A stretch of 48,257 nt of DNA, taken from the NCBI GenBank assembly GCA_913045895.1, contig CAJWSQ010000002.1, positions 1 through 48,257 of the forward strand, written 5' to 3'. This stretch comes from an uncultured Flavobacteriales bacterium (GTDB lineage: Bacteria > Bacteroidota > Bacteroidia > Flavobacteriales_G > Salibacteraceae). The notes beneath the pieces were generated by a model. That model saw only the letters and a program-made list of their open reading frames with translations. It had not been told where the DNA came from and made no database searches. The position numbers and the translations under genes were made by a program. Shown piece by piece: positions 41,188 to 48,257 of this stretch; the first letter of the stretch is position 1, and each line of letters starts with the position of its first letter.

Positions 41188-43638
41188 GTGAAAAATATAG
41201 TACTCTTTTTATTTTTGTTTCCAGCGATGATTTGGGGGCAAAAAACATCAATTATTAAAGGATTTGTAAAGGATTCTAAAAATAGGTCTATCGAAGATGT
41301 TTCTGTCAAATTTAACAACATAGGCACCTCCACAAATAAAAAGGGATATTATGAAATACGAATTCCTGTAGATGTAAAAGTTACTTTTAAATTTAGCCAT
41401 TTAGGTTTTAAATCAATTTCTAAAGAATTCTTTAGCAACAGAAGAAGTATTATTCGCTTCTCTCCTATTTTAAAATCAGAAAATGAAATATTAGAGGAAG
41501 TTGTTATAAAAAATGACACAAAAGATGCACAAGGAATCACAACTTTAAAAGCTGAGAAAATTGAAAGAATTCCTGGAGCAAATTCTGGAATAGAGACACT
41601 ATTAATGACACTTCCTGGAGTTAGCAACAATAACGAGTTAAGCACCCAATACAATGTTCGTGGGGGTAATTTTGATGAAAACCTCGTATATGTTAATGGA
41701 ATAGAAATTTATCGTCCTTTTTTAGTGCGTTCTGGCCAACAAGAAGGTCTTAGTTTTGTAAATTCTACCATGGTTCAAAATATTAATTTTTCTGCTGGTG
41801 GATTTCAGGCTAAATATGGAGATAAACTTTCTTCTGTATTAGACATTACCTATAGAAAACCGGTAGAATTTACTGCAACTATTAACGCTAGTTTACTAGG
41901 TGGTAGTATTACGGTTGAGGATGTGTTTTTAGATAAAAAATTAAGTGCTATAGTTGGAGTTAGATATAGAGATAACAGTTTGTTTGTAAATTCTAAACAA
42001 ATAGAAACTAATTTTAAACCTCGTTTTACAGACGTACAAGCTTTTTTATCTTACAAACAAAATGAAAAATTTACCTTAAATTTCTTAGGAAATTTTTCTT
42101 TAAACAAGTATGATTACCAACCCGTAACAAGAAGAACTCGATTTGGAACTGTTACAGATCCGTTAGAGTTAATTGTTTTTTATGACGGACAGGAAAAAGA
42201 CACATATCTTACCAGTTTTGGCGCATTAAGTGCAGATTATCAAGCTAATGATGATCTTAAACTAACTGCTACGGTTACTGCATTTAATACTCAAGAAGAA
42301 GAATACTTTGATATTGCTGCATCCTATAATTTAGGTGAAGTAGATGCTAATATTGGATCACAAACATTTGGAGATGTTACCTTTTCAGAAGGAATTGGAT
42401 CACAATTAAATCACTCCAGAAATGATTTAGATGCTTTAATTACCAACGTTCAAGTAAGAGGAACTTATAAAAAAGATGAAAATCAAATAGATTTTGGTAT
42501 TAAATATCAATCAGAAAATATTAAAGACCGTATTAGAGAATGGGAAATTATAGACTCTGTTGGTTTTTCTATTAGACCTTTAAATTTGGGTTTTATTAAT
42601 GATCAACCTTACAATCCGTTTACTGGACCAATTCAACCATTTCAAAATATCAGAGCGCAAAACACCTTAAAAATCAATAGATTTTCTGGTTTTTTTCAAT
42701 ACAGTAAAAAAGGATTTATTGGTGAGCACAAGGTTTGGTGGAACATTGGAATTCGTGGACATCACTGGTCTGTTGAAGCTAATAATAACCCAATTGTACA
42801 TCAATTCATAGTGAGTCCAAGAGCTCAATTTGCCATGAAGCCTAGTTGGGAAAAAGACATCTTATTTAGAATTTCTGGAGGTATATATTCTCAACCACCA
42901 TTCTATAAAGAATTACGTGATTTTGAAGGAAAAATTCTTTCGAACATTAAAGCACAAAAATCTGTTCATATGGTTTTAGGGAGTGATTATAGTTTTACTA
43001 TCTGGAATAGACCCTTTAAACTAACCACTGAAGTTTACTATAAAAACTTATCTAATATTAACCCGTATAGTGTAGATAATGTTCGTATTCGATATCAGGC
43101 CAACAATAATGCAAAAGGATATGCAACAGGCATGGATGTTAGACTTAATGGTGAATTTGTACCTGGAAATGAAAGTTGGATTAGTTTAGGTGTTTTAAAA
43201 ACAGAAGAAAATATTGACAATCGAGGATATATTGCTAGACCATCAGATCAACGATTTAAATTGGGGATTTTGTTTCAAGATTATGTTCCTAATTTACCTG
43301 ATCTAAAAGCCTATTTAAATTTAGTCTATAATTCTGGAGTACCAGGAGGCGCTCCTACCTATGCAGATCCTTATAACTTTCAGAATAGATTACGAGATTA
43401 CAGGCGTGCAGATTTAGGGGTACTATATGTATTTACTGATGCAAGTAAAAGATTTTCAACTGGTTTTTTAAGTCAGTTTAAAGAATTAACAGCTGGTCTA
43501 GAACTATTTAATATGTTTGATATTCAAAACTCCATCACCAATACCTGGGTAAGAGATGCAGCTACTAAGAACCAGTTTGGAGTACCTAATTACCTCTCTG
43601 GAAGAATCTTAAACCTTAAAATTGGAATGAAATTTTAA
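41188..43638 (+). CDS. TonB-dependent receptor with carboxypeptidase-like domain
   Basis: This outer-membrane receptor of 816 residues has a signal peptide (KNIVLFLFLFPAMIWG). A CarboxypepD_reg-like domain follows (about 25-100, IIKGFVKDSKNRSIEDVSV), then a plug domain (YNVRGGNFDENLVYVNGIEI and then SAGGFQAKYGDKLSSVLDI), and a beta-barrel ending in ILNLKIGMKF. It imports siderophores, vitamins or glycans using TonB; the ligand is unknown. A GTG at 41188 with an upstream AAGGA-like stretch is chosen, because an ATG at 41131 would overlap the M23 gene by 44 bases. It is the first gene after the drop in G+C. Confidence 0.88.
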   Translation: MKNIVLFLFLFPAMIWGQKTSIIKGFVKDSKNRSIEDVSVKFNNIGTSTNKKGYYEIRIPVDVKVTFKFSHLGFKSISKEFFSNRRSIIRFSPILKSENEILEEVVIKNDTKDAQGITTLKAEKIERIPGANSGIETLLMTLPGVSNNNELSTQYNVRGGNFDENLVYVNGIEIYRPFLVRSGQQEGLSFVNSTMVQNINFSAGGFQAKYGDKLSSVLDITYRKPVEFTATINASLLGGSITVEDVFLDKKLSAIVGVRYRDNSLFVNSKQIETNFKPRFTDVQAFLSYKQNEKFTLNFLGNFSLNKYDYQPVTRRTRFGTVTDPLELIVFYDGQEKDTYLTSFGALSADYQANDDLKLTATVTAFNTQEEEYFDIAASYNLGEVDANIGSQTFGDVTFSEGIGSQLNHSRNDLDALITNVQVRGTYKKDENQIDFGIKYQSENIKDRIREWEIIDSVGFSIRPLNLGFINDQPYNPFTGPIQPFQNIRAQNTLKINRFSGFFQYSKKGFIGEHKVWWNIGIRGHHWSVEANNNPIVHQFIVSPRAQFAMKPSWEKDILFRISGGIYSQPPFYKELRDFEGKILSNIKAQKSVHMVLGSDYSFTIWNRPFKLTTEVYYKNLSNINPYSVDNVRIRYQANNNAKGYATGMDVRLNGEFVPGNESWISLGVLKTEENIDNRGYIARPSDQRFKLGILFQDYVPNLPDLKAYLNLVYNSGVPGGAPTYADPYNFQNRLRDYRRADLGVLYVFTDASKRFSTGFLSQFKELTAGLELFNMFDIQNSITNTWVRDAATKNQFGVPNYLSGRILNLKIGMKF

Positions 43639-43678
43639 TTGTATAAACGTATGATTTGTGCTAGCAAGAAAATCAAAA

Positions 43679-44128
43679 TTATAGTATTTGTGCTGCGTGA
43701 TCTTTTGTTTTTACTTTAAAAATTACATTTTCTATGACTCCGTTGGTATCAATTACAAAAGTAGTTCTATGGATTCCATCGTACTCACGTCCCATAAATT
43801 TTTTTGGTCCCCAAACTCCAAAACCATTAATAACGTTGTGGTCTTGGTCTGCTAATAAAGGAAATGGTAATTCATGTTTTAATACAAAATTTTGCTGTCT
43901 TTTTTCTGAATCTGCACTTACTCCTATAATTTCATAGCCTTGCGATTTAAATGTTTGGTAATGATCTCTTAGATTACAAGCTTCTGCAGTACACCCCGGA
44001 GTACTCGCTTTAGGGTAAAAGAAAACCACTAATTTCTTACCGCTATAATCACCTAACTTTCTCACAATTCCTTGATTGTCTTTTGCTTCAAAATTTGGAG
44101 CTTTATCTCCTACTGTTAATGTATTCAT
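43679..44128 (-). CDS. bcp: Thiol peroxidase Bcp/PrxQ
   Basis: This 149-residue thioredoxin-dependent peroxidase has peroxidatic Cys46 in STPGCTAEAC, with Cys51 the likely resolving partner as in the E. coli Bcp group. FFYPKASTPGCT and GREYDGIHRTTFVI are further family segments. A -7 element TATCTTTG (44149-44156, minus strand) lies 20 bases upstream, divergent from nth. Confidence 0.95.
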   Translation of the reverse strand: MNTLTVGDKAPNFEAKDNQGIVRKLGDYSGKKLVVFFYPKASTPGCTAEACNLRDHYQTFKSQGYEIIGVSADSEKRQQNFVLKHELPFPLLADQDHNVINGFGVWGPKKFMGREYDGIHRTTFVIDTNGVIENVIFKVKTKDHAAQIL

Positions 44129-44148
44129 GTATTTTTATTTTATAATCT

Positions 44149-44197
44149 CAAAGATACAAAAGTGTTAGAAGATTCTAAAAGCTAGTTTGTAACTTTG
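44149..44197. promoter_or_regulatory. Divergent -7 elements of bcp and nth
   Basis: TATCTTTG on the minus strand (44149-44156) serves bcp, and TAACTTTG on the plus strand (44190-44197) serves nth. Both match TAnnTTTG. Clear -33 elements are not seen. Confidence 0.45.
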
Positions 44198-44227
44198 TAT
44201 CTAATAAATTTTTGTAAAACAAAAAAT

Positions 44228-44887
44228 ATGACCAAAGCTGAAAAGGTTCAATTTGTGATAGACATACTACAAAAAACGTATCCTAAAATTCCAATTCCAT
44301 TAGATCATAAAGACCCATATACCTTATTAATTGCGGTGTTACTTTCAGCTCAATGTACAGATGTTCGTGTAAATAAGATTACACCTTTGTTATTTGCTAA
44401 GGCAGACAATCCGTTTGATATGGTAAAAATGACTGTAGAAGAAATTAAACAAATTATAAGACCTTGTGGATTGTCTCCAATGAAATCTAAAGGAATCTAT
44501 GGCTTATCTAAAATTTTAATTGATAAATACAATGGTGAAGTACCTCAATCTTTTGAAGGTTTAGAGGAATTACCTGCAGTTGGTCATAAGACAGCCAGCG
44601 TAGTTATGAGTCAGGCATTTGGAGTTCCTGCTTTTCCAGTAGACACTCACATACATCGATTGTTATATCGTTGGAATTTAACCAATGGTAAAAATGTTGT
44701 TAAAACCGAAAAAGATGTTAAAAGATTATTTCCAAGAGAACTATGGAATGAATTGCATCTTCAGATTATTTGGTATGGAAGAGAATATTCACCTGCGAGA
44801 GGTTGGGATTTAGATAAAGATATTATTACCAGCAAAATAGGTAGAAAAACAGTTTTAAATGAGTATTATAAAAAAAATAAGCGTTAA
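44228..44887 (+). CDS. nth: Endonuclease III lacking Fe-S cluster cysteines
   Basis: This DNA glycosylase/AP lyase removes oxidised pyrimidines. The 219 residues show the helix-hairpin-helix ELPAVGHKTASVVM with catalytic Lys121, and VDTHIHRL with catalytic Asp139. The normal C-terminal CX6CX2CX5C iron-sulfur loop is absent. The matching region YGREYSPARGWDLDKDIITS has no Cys, with Ser188 where the first ligand should be. The base-excision core is otherwise complete, so it is likely functional. The ATG at 44228 is preferred over an upstream frame to 44195. Confidence 0.93.
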   Translation: MTKAEKVQFVIDILQKTYPKIPIPLDHKDPYTLLIAVLLSAQCTDVRVNKITPLLFAKADNPFDMVKMTVEEIKQIIRPCGLSPMKSKGIYGLSKILIDKYNGEVPQSFEGLEELPAVGHKTASVVMSQAFGVPAFPVDTHIHRLLYRWNLTNGKNVVKTEKDVKRLFPRELWNELHLQIIWYGREYSPARGWDLDKDIITSKIGRKTVLNEYYKKNKR

Positions 44888-44917
44888 AAAAACCTCGACT
44901 CGTGTCAAGGTTTTTTC
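44886..44917. terminator. nth terminator (bidirectional)
   Basis: An imperfect stem AAAAAACCTcGAC with GTCaAGGTTTTTT (TCGT loop) flanked by A and T runs. It also follows the minus-strand small ORF at 44922. Confidence 0.75.
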
Positions 44918-44921
44918 GAAC

Positions 44922-45065
44922 TTAATTCAAATTCAATTCAATTTTAAAATTTGATTTGGTTTTTACAACTGATAGTGATTTGGAAAAATTAATCAAATAC
45001 TGAACTGTTTCTTGTTTTAGTTGCTCCTGAAATTCAGAAGACTTTTCTGAGTAAATTTGCTTCAT
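44922..45065 (-). CDS. 47-residue small ORF downstream of the sigma factor
   Basis: The ORF starts at ATG 45065 and ends at TAA 44922. It begins MKQIYSEKSSEFQEQLKQET and continues with a Val-Gln-Tyr-Leu helix, then a lysine-rich linker and an FKIELNLN end. It has the same strand as the ECF sigma gene and starts 56 bases after its stop, with the terminator right behind it. It has no signal peptide or metal motif. Similar small ORFs might exist beside this sigma gene in relatives, but I cannot verify that here. Confidence 0.55.
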   Translation of the reverse strand: MKQIYSEKSSEFQEQLKQETVQYLINFSKSLSVVKTKSNFKIELNLN

Positions 45066-45121
45066 ACTGTATGTTAATTATTATCTTTAAACTTAATAAC
45101 GGAAGCATTTTACTTTTATTG

Positions 45122-45706
45122 TTAATCAACTAAAATTATTTTATTTTCTTCTATAATTTTTCTTAAATTAATTAAAGCATATCGCATTCTACCTAGAGCA
45201 GTATTGATGCTTACACCTGTATTTTCACTAATTTCTTTAAAACTCATATCCTTGTAAATTCGCATAACAAGAACTTCTTTTTGTTCGCTTGGAAGTTCTT
45301 TTATTAACTCTCTAACATCAGATAAAATTTGATCTTTAATTAATTGTTTCTCAGCATTTAAACTACCATCACTAATCACAGAAAAAATATCAAATTCATC
45401 TGTGTTTTTAAATGAACGCATTCTGTTTGACTTTCTAAAATGATCAATAATTAAATTATGTGAAATACGCATTACCCAAGGCAGGAACTTTCCTTGTTCA
45501 TTATAATTTCCAAGCTTTAGGGTTCTAATTACTTTAATAAAGGTATCTTGAAAAACATCTTCAGTAATATCTTTATCTAGAACTTTACTGTAAATAAAAC
45601 TATAAAGGCGTTGTTTGTGTTTTTTAATTAAGGCCTCCAAGCTTGCTTCACTACCTTGAATATAATTATTCACTAAAATACTGTCGGGAATTGTATTCTT
45701 ATACAT
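45122..45706 (-). CDS. ECF-type RNA polymerase sigma factor
   Basis: This 194-residue sigma-70 family factor has region 2 with LIKKHKQRLYSFIYSKVLDKD (quoted in part) and the DVFQDTFIKVIR and FLPWVMRISHNLIID segments. Region 4 is a helix-turn-helix, with LPSEQKEVLVMRIYKDMSFK then EISENTGVSINTALGRMR. No anti-sigma gene is adjacent except possibly the small ORF. It is divergent from uvrA, and its target promoters are unknown. Confidence 0.9.
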   Translation of the reverse strand: MYKNTIPDSILVNNYIQGSEASLEALIKKHKQRLYSFIYSKVLDKDITEDVFQDTFIKVIRTLKLGNYNEQGKFLPWVMRISHNLIIDHFRKSNRMRSFKNTDEFDIFSVISDGSLNAEKQLIKDQILSDVRELIKELPSEQKEVLVMRIYKDMSFKEISENTGVSINTALGRMRYALINLRKIIEENKIILVD

Positions 45707-45916
45707 TATATAATTACTTTATAGAAAAGCTTAGTGCTTTCCTGTTATTTTTTAAATAAACTAAAAGTAATTTTATGCTATAAATGTATGTATATAAGAT
45801 TAACAATCCAAATATAAAAAATATTTACTTTTAATTACATCTTTTTTAAATTATAATTGAATTCATTTCAAAAAAAGTGAAAAATTGATTATTTTTATAG
45901 CTTGCTTTCAAAACAT

Positions 45917-48257
45917 ATGAACAAAGATTTATCAAGTGTAAGTCCAAAAGAAAACATCATTATTAAAGGGGCCAGACTCCATAATTTAAAAAATATTGAT
46001 ATTGTTATTCCTAGAAATAAGTTAGTAGTTATTACTGGATTATCTGGTTCAGGAAAATCTACACTAGCCTTTGATACCTTATACGCTGAAGGTCAGAGAA
46101 GGTATGTAGAAAGCTTATCTTCTTATGCTCGTCAATTTTTAGGCAAACTTCACAAGCCCAAGGTAGATTATATCAAAGGAATTGCTCCGGCAATTGCTAT
46201 AGAGCAAAAGGTTAATTCTACCAATCCGCGTTCTACTGTTGGTACTTCCACTGAAATTTATGATTATATAAAACTATTATTTGCTAGAATTGGTAAAACC
46301 CACTCTCCTATTTCAGGTGAATTAGTTAAAAAACATACAGTTACAGATGTAACAAGTTTTGTAAAAAGTTTTAAAGAAGACACAAAACTACTATTACTAT
46401 GCCCAATTGCTATTAATGAAGATCGAGATCTTAAGACAGTTTTAAAAGTTTTATCTCAACAAGGCTATGCTCGTATTAAATATGAAGATCAAATCTATCG
46501 AATAGATGAGCTACCAACCAATCAAAAAAACTACAGTGACTTAAAACTAGTTGTTGATAGAGTTATAGTTAAAGATGACGAAGATTTTTACAATCGTTTG
46601 TCTGATGCTATACAAACAGCTTTTTTTGAAGGTAATGGAGTTTGTGTCATTCAAAATATAACAGATAATACCACCACAGAATTTAATAACAAGTTTGAGT
46701 TAGATGGTATATTATTTTATGAACCAAATACACATTTCTTCAGTTTCAATAACCCTTATGGAGCCTGTCCTACATGTGAAGGTTATGGTAATGTTATTGG
46801 AGTTGATGAAGATTTAGTAATTCCAAATACTGGAATTTCTATATATGATGATGCCATTTACCCTTTTAGAACAGACTCTTATAGACATTATAAAGAAGAA
46901 TTAATTACGCATGCTTATAAATTTGATATTCCTATCCATAAACCATGGTTTGAGCTTACAGAAGAGCAAAAAAACTTAGTTTGGGAAGGTAACAAAGACT
47001 TTTATGGGATCAATCATTTTTTTACAGCACTAGAAGAAAAAAGTTATAAAATACAAAACAGAGTAATGCTTTCTCGTTACAGAGGTAAAACCACCTGTAT
47101 AGAATGTAACGGTAAAAGATTGCGAAAAGAAGCTAATTATGTAAAGGTTGGAAACAAAACTATTTCAGATTTAGTTACCTTACCATTAGATGATTTATCT
47201 GATTTCTTCAAGCAATTAAAATTAAATAAATACGAACAAAAAATAGGAAAGCGTTTATTAACTGAGATTAATAATCGATTGGAGTTTTTACAAAATGTTG
47301 GCTTAAACTACCTAACATTAAACAGAACTTCAAATACACTTTCTGGAGGTGAAAGTCAACGTATAAATCTGGCTACTTCTTTAGGTAGTAGTTTAGTAGG
47401 TTCTATGTATATCTTAGACGAACCAAGTATTGGGTTGCATCCAAAAGATACGGAAAGACTCATAAATGTGTTACAAGATTTACGAGATTTAGGAAATACT
47501 GTTATCGTTGTAGAACACGATGAAGATATTATGAAAGCTGCTGATTATATTATAGATATTGGACCCGAGGCAGGAACTTTTGGAGGTCATATCGTTGCAG
47601 AAGGAAGCTATGATGATATTTTAAAGTCTGATTCATTAACTGCGAAATATTTAACAGAAGAATTTGAGATAGAAACTCCAAAGACAAGAAGAAATTCTAA
47701 AAACTTCATACAAATTGTAGGAGCAAGAGAAAATAACTTACAAAATATTGATGCAAAGTTTCCTTTAAATAGCCTAACCGTAATTACGGGAGTATCCGGT
47801 AGTGGAAAAAGCACCTTGGTTAAGAAAATTTTATATCCTGCTATGCAGAAAAAAATGATTGGATATGGAGAGAAAATTGGCCAACATACAGAGGTTACAG
47901 GAAGTTATGATCAAATAAAACATATTGAATTTATTGACCAAAACCCTATTGGACGTTCTTCTAGATCAAATCCTGTTACCTACATTAAGGCATATGATGA
48001 TATTAGGGCATTACTATCTTCACAGAAAATTTCAAAAATTAGAAACTATAAACCAAAACATTTTTCATTTAATGTAGATGGTGGAAGGTGTGAGGTTTGT
48101 AAGGGTGAAGGCGTGGTAACTATTGAAATGCAGTTTATGGCTGATGTTCACCTGCAATGCGATAACTGTAATGGGAAACGATTCAAAAAAGAAGTTCTTG
48201 AGGTTAATTTTGAAGGAAAAAATATTGATGATATTCTAAATTCTACCATCGATGATG
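45917..48257 (+). CDS. uvrA: UvrABC system protein A (partial, 3' end cut by window)
   Basis: Nucleotide-excision-repair damage sensor. About 780 of the usual 940 or so codons are inside the window; the gene runs off the end in an open frame. Seen are Walker A GLSGSGKST (41-49), zinc-finger cysteines at 284/287 and 394/397, ABC signature SGGE (476-479), a second Walker A GVSGSGKST at about 625, and a later C-x2-C finger (CEVCKGEG then CDNCNGKR). The gene shows low G+C like its right-side neighbours. The ATG at 45917 has no obvious Shine-Dalgarno. No pause or frameshift was noticed in the parts translated. Confidence 0.95.
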   Translation, partial: MNKDLSSVSPKENIIIKGARLHNLKNIDIVIPRNKLVVITGLSGSGKSTLAFDTLYAEGQRRYVESLSSYARQFLGKLHKPKVDYIKGIAPAIAIEQKVNSTNPRSTVGTSTEIYDYIKLLFARIGKTHSPISGELVKKHTVTDVTSFVKSFKEDTKLLLLCPIAINEDRDLKTVLKVLSQQGYARIKYEDQIYRIDELPTNQKNYSDLKLVVDRVIVKDDEDFYNRLSDAIQTAFFEGNGVCVIQNITDNTTTEFNNKFELDGILFYEPNTHFFSFNNPYGACPTCEGYGNVIGVDEDLVIPNTGISIYDDAIYPFRTDSYRHYKEELITHAYKFDIPIHKPWFELTEEQKNLVWEGNKDFYGINHFFTALEEKSYKIQNRVMLSRYRGKTTCIECNGKRLRKEANYVKVGNKTISDLVTLPLDDLSDFFKQLKLNKYEQKIGKRLLTEINNRLEFLQNVGLNYLTLNRTSNTLSGGESQRINLATSLGSSLVGSMYILDEPSIGLHPKDTERLINVLQDLRDLGNTVIVVEHDEDIMKAADYIIDIGPEAGTFGGHIVAEGSYDDILKSDSLTAKYLTEEFEIETPKTRRNSKNFIQIVGARENNLQNIDAKFPLNSLTVITGVSGSGKSTLVKKILYPAMQKKMIGYGEKIGQHTEVTGSYDQIKHIEFIDQNPIGRSSRSNPVTYIKAYDDIRALLSSQKISKIRNYKPKHFSFNVDGGRCEVCKGEGVVTIEMQFMADVHLQCDNCNGKRFKKEVLEVNFEGKNIDDILNSTIDD

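Noticed and set aside
1-48257. CRISPR array, rRNA, insertion sequence or toxin-antitoxin pair
   Set aside because: No regularly spaced repeats, rRNA-like stretches, transposase motifs or paired small antitoxin/toxin ORFs were seen on either strand.

Overview
The window comes from a member of the Bacteroidota, most likely order Flavobacteriales. The evidence is: promoters of the TAnnTTTG type (the Bacteroidetes -7 element) in front of many genes; almost no Shine-Dalgarno sequences; a 50-codon DUF4295 gene in the order rpmB-rpmG-DUF4295-ftsY; bacillithiol synthesis (BshC); SusC/TonB-type outer-membrane architecture; many SPII lipoproteins. There are about 45 protein genes, one tRNA-Leu(GAG) and one probable structured RNA (6S-like). 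No transposon, prophage, CRISPR array or rRNA was seen, and no stretch above 300 bases lacks a gene.

Layout. 1-2.0 kb: exported TPR protein, trmD, rplS (+). 2.1-7.4 kb: a tight minus-strand operon guaA, LysM/binding-protein fusion, hemF, DUF4920 lipoprotein, CXXCH lipoprotein. 7.6-14.5 kb: a lipoprotein, an orphan NUMOD4/HNH nuclease, 2-Cys peroxiredoxin, methyltransferase, mpl, then a plus-strand run of thioesterase, metal permease with HMA domain, and fatty-acid desaturase. 14.5-23.4 kb (mostly -): BamA-like barrel, Nudix, mnmD, acpH; tRNA-Leu; bshC, rimO, ftsY, DUF4295, rpmG, rpmB, cinA. 23.5-25.3 kb (+): nucleoside phosphorylase and SirB1-type protein.

25.3-36.8 kb is a surface polysaccharide (probably O-antigen) locus: initiating sugar transferase, DegT aminotransferase, ligase/polymerase, two glycosyltransferases, WbpI-like 2-epimerase, Wzz, Wzy, Wzx, a WbpD-like acetyltransferase and a Gfo/Idh/MocA dehydrogenase. 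All but Wzz run on the minus strand from a promoter at about 36.8 kb. Together they suggest a 2,3-diacetamido-uronic-acid sugar built on a lipid carrier, flipped, polymerised and ligated. 36.9-39.3 kb: rny, a structured RNA, zapA and a coiled-coil partner.

From about 41.17 kb onward the base composition drops (by sampled lines, from roughly 38-40% G+C to about 30%), and the gene order (TonB receptor, bcp, nth, ECF sigma, uvrA) looks typical of Flavobacteriaceae. This edge could be an assembly join or an imported block and is the first thing to verify. Otherwise the window is mostly housekeeping. I did not find a clearly new defence or mobile system. The most interesting items are the composition edge, the long-helix RNA between zapA and rny, an endonuclease III without its iron-sulfur cysteines, promoters that abut start codons (leaderless transcripts), and small conserved-looking ORFs.
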